A stretch of 47,411 nucleotides of DNA from Vibrio sp. 10N.261.55.A7. Lineage in GTDB: Bacteria; Pseudomonadota; Gammaproteobacteria; Enterobacterales; Vibrionaceae. Shown here piece by piece: positions 43,191-47,411 of the stretch. Each line of letters opens with the position of its first letter. The stretch's first letter is position 1. Position numbers and translations under genes: made by a program. The notes under the pieces were generated by a model, which was not told the origin of the DNA, searched no databases, and saw only the letters and a list, made by a program, of their open reading frames with translations. The stretch spans positions 1,862 to 49,272 of the forward strand of contig NZ_MCWZ01000320.1 of assembly GCF_002877365.1 (NCBI RefSeq). The letters run 5' to 3'.

Positions 43191-44655
43191 CTTCGGCTTC
43201 CCAAGCCTGTTTCTTTCTGTAGACCGTTGACGGACTTAGCTCTAAGAGTACCGCAGCATTAAGTACGTTTCCGTCGCAGTAGTTAATGGCATTTTGTATG
43301 GTCTCTCTTTCAATTTGCCACATTGGACGAATTGCCGTCGGGTTTGCTGGCGTCTCAGGTAACTGAGTGTCGTTCGCCAACGCTGGTTCAGCAAGGCTAG
43401 GAGCAAGCAACGCTTCCTGAGCGGGTGATGGTTGCAGGGTTTGAAGTGATGCAGTTGGTGAAGCCTTCGAACTTGCCTTGGTTTTTTGATTCAGTATCTG
43501 AGCGGGCAAATGTTCAACCGCGAGTTTCGTTTCGTTATTTAGTACAACGATGTTACGGATGATGTTCTGAAGTTGTCTCACATTACCTGGCCATTGGTAC
43601 TGTTTCAGCAAGTTTTCCGCGTCTTTATTGATACCAGAGAATTTTTTACCGTCTTCTTTTGCATAGAGCTTTAGAAAGTGATTAGCAAGTACAGCGATAT
43701 CACCTCCGCGCTCGCGAAGTGGTGGCATCTCAATTGGAACAACATGAACACGATAGTACAAATCTTCTCTAAAGCGACCTTCCTCAACTTCGAGTAGAGG
43801 GTCTCGGTTCGTTGCGCATAAAATTCTAACGTTGACTTTCTGTTCTTTAGTTGCACCGAGTGGGGTAAAAGTGCCGGTTTGTAAGAAGCGCAGAAGCTTT
43901 TTCTGCATCTCTAGATCCATTTCGCAGAGTTCGTCTAAAAAGAGTGTGCCTCCGTCTGCAAGCGAAGCCGCCCCTTTACGATCGCCGCTCGCGCCCGTAA
44001 ATGCGCCTTTAACATGGCCAAATACTTCGCTCTCCATCAGATCTTTCGGAATCGCTCCACAGTTTATAGCGATGAATGGCATTTTTTTACGCTGACTCTC
44101 TTTATGAATGGCTTCAGCGCATACCTCTTTACCCGTTCCACTTTCGCCATTAATGAAAACACTGGCTGTCGTTGGTGCAACAGAGTCAATGGTCTTATAC
44201 ACCGCTTGCATTGGCAGGCATCCACCAAGAAAACCGTGGAATCGGTTACGATCAAACTTTGCTTCAATATCTTCGACTAAATGCTCAAGCTTGGCTTGTT
44301 TTAAATGAAGCGTAATGGAAGTTTTGAGTCGGTCGGCTTTAATCGGCTTTTCGAGGAAATCTTTGGCGCCTTTTTGAATCAGGCCTACAGCTATATCGAC
44401 AGAGCCATGTGCGGTGGCGATCACCGCTGATGTCGGTATCTGATTTTCAGATATCCAATCGAGAATGTCTTCACCTGACATGTCAGGAAGTTTCAAATCT
44501 AAAATGATGAGTTGGGGAACATTTCGTTCAATGAATGCGATGGCTTCGCGACCCGTTTCGACATGAAACAAATCGTAGGGTTCATCTTTAACATATTGTT
44601 TGTAAAGTACGGCAAGCGATGTTGAGTCTTCTACTAGTAGTACCTTGGGTCTCAT
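43171..44655 (-). CDS. sypG: Sigma-54-dependent response regulator (SypG)
   Basis: A 494-residue enhancer-binding protein. The receiver domain (1-120) has phosphoacceptor D53 in IILDLKLPDMS and K103 in LEKP. The AAA+ domain has Walker A GESGTGKE (170-177), the sigma-54 contact loop GAFTGA (217-222) and Walker B FLDE (239-242). The low-complexity Ala/Pro/Ser/Gln-rich linker (about 395-445) precedes a Fis-type helix-turn-helix at the C-terminus. In V. fischeri SypG is the direct activator of the syp operons when phosphorylated through SypF. The same target pattern is visible here in three promoters. Confidence 0.95.
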   Translation of the reverse strand: MRPKVLLVEDSTSLAVLYKQYVKDEPYDLFHVETGREAIAFIERNVPQLIILDLKLPDMSGEDILDWISENQIPTSAVIATAHGSVDIAVGLIQKGAKDFLEKPIKADRLKTSITLHLKQAKLEHLVEDIEAKFDRNRFHGFLGGCLPMQAVYKTIDSVAPTTASVFINGESGTGKEVCAEAIHKESQRKKMPFIAINCGAIPKDLMESEVFGHVKGAFTGASGDRKGAASLADGGTLFLDELCEMDLEMQKKLLRFLQTGTFTPLGATKEQKVNVRILCATNRDPLLEVEEGRFREDLYYRVHVVPIEMPPLRERGGDIAVLANHFLKLYAKEDGKKFSGINKDAENLLKQYQWPGNVRQLQNIIRNIVVLNNETKLAVEHLPAQILNQKTKASSKASPTASLQTLQPSPAQEALLAPSLAEPALANDTQLPETPANPTAIRPMWQIERETIQNAINYCDGNVLNAAVLLELSPSTVYRKKQAWEAEDESSTV

Positions 44656-44773
44656 CGGCTACGTCCTTGTGGTCATTATATGAAACATCAATCTTATAGT
44701 GTTTAGCATAGCTTTAATGATAATTGAATCGTGATTATCTAAATTATTGTTCAAGCACCAATTTAAGTCACCG

Positions 44774-45229
44774 TTAACTAGAAGATTCAGAAAATCCAAG
44801 CTCTTTTCTCAGTGAAATTGCGCTGAGTGATTTCCTAGCGACGTTTTGAAGCGAATCGACTTTTTCAAACGCTTGTTCTGGTTTCCCCTCTAAACAGAGT
44901 CTTTCGATTTCGCGAGCCGAGCGTGAAAGCACGTGATTACCAAGGGCGAGGGCAGAACTGCCTAGGGTATGGGTTTCGAACTCAAGCTGTTCCAAATTTT
45001 TATCGGACAGTGCGAGATCGATGTTATTCAGACGCAATTGTGATTCTTCTAGGTAGTGGTCGATAAGAATAGGAATCACATCTGCACTCGTGTCTTTGAT
45101 CATTTGAGTCAATATCGATTCATCTACAAACGCTTCTATTTCCAAAGCAGGGTTATTTAGCGGCGTTTGCTCCTGAATCCCAATATCATCGGTATTCGTT
45201 TGTTTGTTAGGTGGTGGCTGTTGATTCAT
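44774..45229 (-). CDS. Free-standing Hpt (histidine phosphotransfer) protein in place of sypF
   Basis: A 151-residue protein with a polar linker (1-33) and an Hpt domain of four helices. The phosphoacceptor is H87 in FETHTLGSSALALGN, close to the usual HxLKSSAxxxG, but glycine replaces the lysine at +3. It has a good site (ggag) six bases before the ATG. In V. fischeri the Hpt domain is the C-terminal part of the hybrid kinase SypF. Here it stands alone, just behind a REC-domain tail, and lies immediately upstream of sypG, its likely acceptor. It could accept phosphate from a distant hybrid kinase. Confidence 0.85.
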   Translation of the reverse strand: MNQQPPPNKQTNTDDIGIQEQTPLNNPALEIEAFVDESILTQMIKDTSADVIPILIDHYLEESQLRLNNIDLALSDKNLEQLEFETHTLGSSALALGNHVLSRSAREIERLCLEGKPEQAFEKVDSLQNVARKSLSAISLRKELGFSESSS

Positions 45230-45414
45230 TCATCACTCCATTTTTTAACGTTACCTAATAAGAATAAGTGAATTTTTTCAATTAGCTGCGATAAGAGTAC
45301 AGGTTTCGACAAATATTTTTGTGTTCCTTTCTACGCTCTTGCTACGTATTTGCTTCGGTCGATATACGAATCAAAGCTCGATCGGTTACTACGATAATAA
45401 AAACGTGCCTGACA
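45226..45414 (-). pseudogene. Remnant of a receiver domain, probably the degraded sypF gene
   Basis: Between sypD and the Hpt gene, one frame (45226-45330) encodes 34 residues containing KYLSKPVLLSQLIEKI, the unmistakable last strand and helix of a receiver domain with its conserved Lys-Pro. A TAG at 45331-45333 interrupts that frame; further upstream it still reads through a helix-like stretch. The fragment ends in TGA overlapping the Hpt ATG as ATGA. The kinase and most of the receiver are missing. The simplest reading is decay of a sypF-type hybrid kinase gene that left its Hpt part intact. Confidence 0.65.
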
Positions 45415-46101
45415 TTATGCGGACTGAGATAAGAATTCGTTTCGAAGTAAATAGCGTCCAATTGACTGACGAATCTTTTTAGGCAGAAAAGGAATCCTGT
45501 TAATTTCTCGCAGTATCTCCATGCTTAATGTTGGTTGATCTTTGACGTTAAGCACAGTGCCCAGCAAATCAATCTTTTGGCTGTTTAACAGTTCGATAGC
45601 CTTTTCTATTTGCCCCGATGTGGTATCGCCACCCTTAACGACAAGAATGGTTTTATCGCAAGCGCTCGCCACACTTTGTGCGGGAATATTTCTATGGTTG
45701 ACCTGAAGAAGTGGCGAGGTATCGACAATCACACGATCAAACTGACTTTCCCATTTTTTGACAGCATGGCCCATAAACGTAGGATCTTTATAGGCAAGTT
45801 GTGTGGATTGATCGCCCGGTATTGCAACGCCAGTAAACAATTGATGACTGTCTACATGTTCTATCCATTGAGTATCATCGTTAGACTCGATGGTCAGTTC
45901 TTTGAAAGCCGGATTGAACATATTGAGGTCTACCAATAACGCCTTGTGACCTGCTAAAAGGTAACGCTCAGTTAATGCCGTTGCAACAGAGGTAACACCT
46001 TCATCAGATTGACAGGCCGTTATACAAAGCGACTTACAACTGGCCATTTCTGCCGCGAGATAAATCTGTTCAATTTCGGCATGGGTCGATGGAATGCTCA
46101 T
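45415..46101 (-). CDS. sypD: CpsD/CapB-like partner ATPase with degenerate P-loop (SypD)
   Basis: A 228-residue protein of the CpsD/ParA-like fold. At the P-loop it reads CQSDEGVTSVATAL where the family has a GKT/S. The lysine is thus replaced and ATP binding is doubtful, although the second Asp motif LLVDLNM and VIVDTSPLL are kept. It lacks the C-terminal tyrosine cluster of bacterial tyrosine kinases. By position it is the SypD partner of the SypO co-polymerase. Its ATG overlaps the sypC stop by one base. Confidence 0.88.
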   Translation of the reverse strand: MSIPSTHAEIEQIYLAAEMASCKSLCITACQSDEGVTSVATALTERYLLAGHKALLVDLNMFNPAFKELTIESNDDTQWIEHVDSHQLFTGVAIPGDQSTQLAYKDPTFMGHAVKKWESQFDRVIVDTSPLLQVNHRNIPAQSVASACDKTILVVKGGDTTSGQIEKAIELLNSQKIDLLGTVLNVKDQPTLSMEILREINRIPFLPKKIRQSIGRYLLRNEFLSQSA

Positions 46102-47411
46102 TACAATGCTCCTATTAATACGATGGTCGTCGTCAAGCGTAGGATATCTTCCAAACCCACTCGTGCCTTTTCAATTAGGCTCTCACGACGGTCAGGAATG
46201 AAGATTGTGTCGCCTGCACGTATAACAGGTAGCTGATAGATGTTGGCGGTTTTACTGAACTCGGTTAAATCGAAGGTACGAGCCTGCCCCTGACAACACG
46301 ACATGTTAACGACGGATATTTTTTCGATAAACGCGTTCTCGCTTGGGCCGCCCGCTTCTGCAAGAATGTCGAGTATCGTCATATTGTCATTGAAGTTGTA
46401 TCGACCTGGATTGTTGATCGCACCGAGCACTCGAACGGTCGATTCTTTTGATGTGTCTAACCAGTTCTTATCTTTCTCTGGGATATAGATCGTATCGCCC
46501 ATAGTGACGTTGGGTAACAGATTCTCATCACCTGTTTCAAAATAGAGTGAAAGATTAAGCTTGCTCACCTGTGAATAGGTTTTGTCGCGGTGGGTAATGC
46601 GTATGTTGTGAATGTCGGCATCTTTTGTTGGGCCGTCTGCCGCAGACAGAATATCAAGAAAGTGCATCTGCTTCGTAAATCGATAACGACCGGGAGCGTT
46701 GACTTGACCAAATACGTAAATAGACGCATCAGAACTTTGGCGTACCCACTGGGATTTATTATCTGACGGGTCTTGCGGTAAATCGTGAACGCGTATGATT
46801 GAACCCGCTGCAATACGCGGTAGTTCAGACTGTTGTGCACCGTTTTGGATGAAATCGTCTAGGTCAAACACGACCAGCTTTTTCTTCGCGTCGATGACTT
46901 CTATTTTCGTGGTATCTGCTCTAAGGGTCGGGCCACCCACATGAGCCAGTAAATCCATAAGATCCATTTCATCTGACCATTCTATACGCCCAGGACGTAC
47001 AACTTCGCCCATGACATTAACCGCTCTGCTTGGCGCTATTTTTAGCCAAGATTTCTCATTCATGTCGGTTTTCTCTGGAACAAAAATCGCGTCGCCAGCT
47101 TTAATCGCTGGTGGTTTGGCACCTTTCAATCCTTCAGTGTAGGCCGTTAGGTCGAAAGGAACGACCTGACCATTCGCTTTGATAACACGAATCTGACGAG
47201 ATTCAGCGAAACGGGTTGGCCCACCGGCATTCGCGAGGATGTCCATAAAGGTCGCACCTTTTTTACCTTCGTACGCACCAGGCTCGGCAACTTCCCCCAT
47301 AATGTAAACAGTATTAGATCCAGAACGAATCTCTTCTTCTTGCTTAGGCACAAAGATCGTTGCGCCAGGTGTTAAAACGGGTAACAAATCCGCATCGCCA
47401 CTGTCTAGGTA
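46101..47411 (-). CDS. sypC: Wza-like polysaccharide export protein with SLBB repeats (SypC, 5' end cut by window)
   Basis: The C-terminal 436 residues of an outer-membrane polysaccharide exporter; the frame is open to the right edge and the apparent TTG start at 47387 is inside the gene. Four SLBB units are visible, each with a GxVxxPGxY/R strand and a DILAxAGGP turn (for example VYIMGEVAEPGAYEG and VRVLGAINNPGRYNF). The C-terminal LEDILRLTTTIVLIGAL is the hydrophobic end. It conducts the polysaccharide across the outer membrane. The number of SLBB units is higher than in Wza. Confidence 0.92.
   Translation of the reverse strand, partial: YLDSGDADLLPVLTPGATIFVPKQEEEIRSGSNTVYIMGEVAEPGAYEGKKGATFMDILANAGGPTRFAESRQIRVIKANGQVVPFDLTAYTEGLKGAKPPAIKAGDAIFVPEKTDMNEKSWLKIAPSRAVNVMGEVVRPGRIEWSDEMDLMDLLAHVGGPTLRADTTKIEVIDAKKKLVVFDLDDFIQNGAQQSELPRIAAGSIIRVHDLPQDPSDNKSQWVRQSSDASIYVFGQVNAPGRYRFTKQMHFLDILSAADGPTKDADIHNIRITHRDKTYSQVSKLNLSLYFETGDENLLPNVTMGDTIYIPEKDKNWLDTSKESTVRVLGAINNPGRYNFNDNMTILDILAEAGGPSENAFIEKISVVNMSCCQGQARTFDLTEFSKTANIYQLPVIRAGDTIFIPDRRESLIEKARVGLEDILRLTTTIVLIGAL

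Noticed and set aside
1..47411. CRISPR array, rRNA genes, intact tRNA genes and insertion sequences
   Set aside because: No spaced direct repeats of CRISPR type, no transposase, and no complete tRNA or rRNA were seen in reading the window.

Overview
The window reads as chromosomal DNA of a Vibrio or close Vibrionaceae relative. Three things suggest this: a polysaccharide locus in the gene order of the Vibrio fischeri syp cluster, P2/K139-like prophage tail genes, and a cobT-cobS-cobU-phosphatase set next to btuCD. The species cannot be fixed from sequence alone.

Left part (1-5761, + strand): the end of a P2-like prophage. It holds the tape measure gene (cut by the window edge) and gpU-, gpX- and gpD-like tail genes packed with overlapping starts and stops. 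A tyrosine integrase follows with zero spacing, then a small winged-helix protein. From 5743 to about 10800 lies an AT-rich accessory segment. It contains a large lipoprotein of unknown function, a CoiA-like predicted nuclease with zinc-binding cysteines at both ends, and a two-gene unit coding for a soluble protein and a four-helix membrane protein. That unit resembles lambda RexA/RexB in layout. A 23-base match to the 3' end of a tRNA at 7462-7484 may mark an integration scar. This segment looks like prophage cargo or a small defence island and is the least described part of the window.

Middle (10859-29475): housekeeping and metabolic genes. These are a WYL regulator divergent from an epoxide-hydrolase-like enzyme, with a palindromic operator candidate between them; an N-anchored hypothetical protein; a DM13-domain protein; a YcaD-like MFS transporter; thioredoxin 2; an Alx/TerC membrane protein behind a manganese (yybP-ykoY) riboswitch; and a Rossmann-fold oxidoreductase. 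Then come the late cobalamin pathway cobT-cobS-cobU plus an alpha-ribazole phosphatase, oligoendopeptidase F, succinylglutamate desuccinylase, the vitamin B12 importer genes btuC-btuD, a DUF4382-type lipoprotein and a MazG-like pyrophosphohydrolase. Two short unannotated genes, of 34 and 47 codons, are proposed in the 1 kb gap before cobT.

Right part (29643-47411, - strand): a syp-type biofilm polysaccharide locus running sypC (cut by the edge), sypD, an Hpt protein, then sypG to sypR. It encodes export (SypC, SypD, SypO), a sigma-54 activator (SypG), glycosyltransferases (SypH, I, J, N, P, Q), a flippase (SypK), a ligase/polymerase (SypL), an acetyltransferase (SypM) and the initiating sugar transferase (SypR). 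Sigma-54 promoters precede sypI, sypM and sypP, each with an upstream TTCTCA-NNN-TGAGAA-type element that is the likely SypG site. The main departure from the V. fischeri plan is between sypD and sypG. There sypE is absent, and only a REC-domain tail and a free-standing Hpt protein remain where the hybrid kinase sypF would be, so phosphate must reach SypG from a kinase encoded elsewhere.
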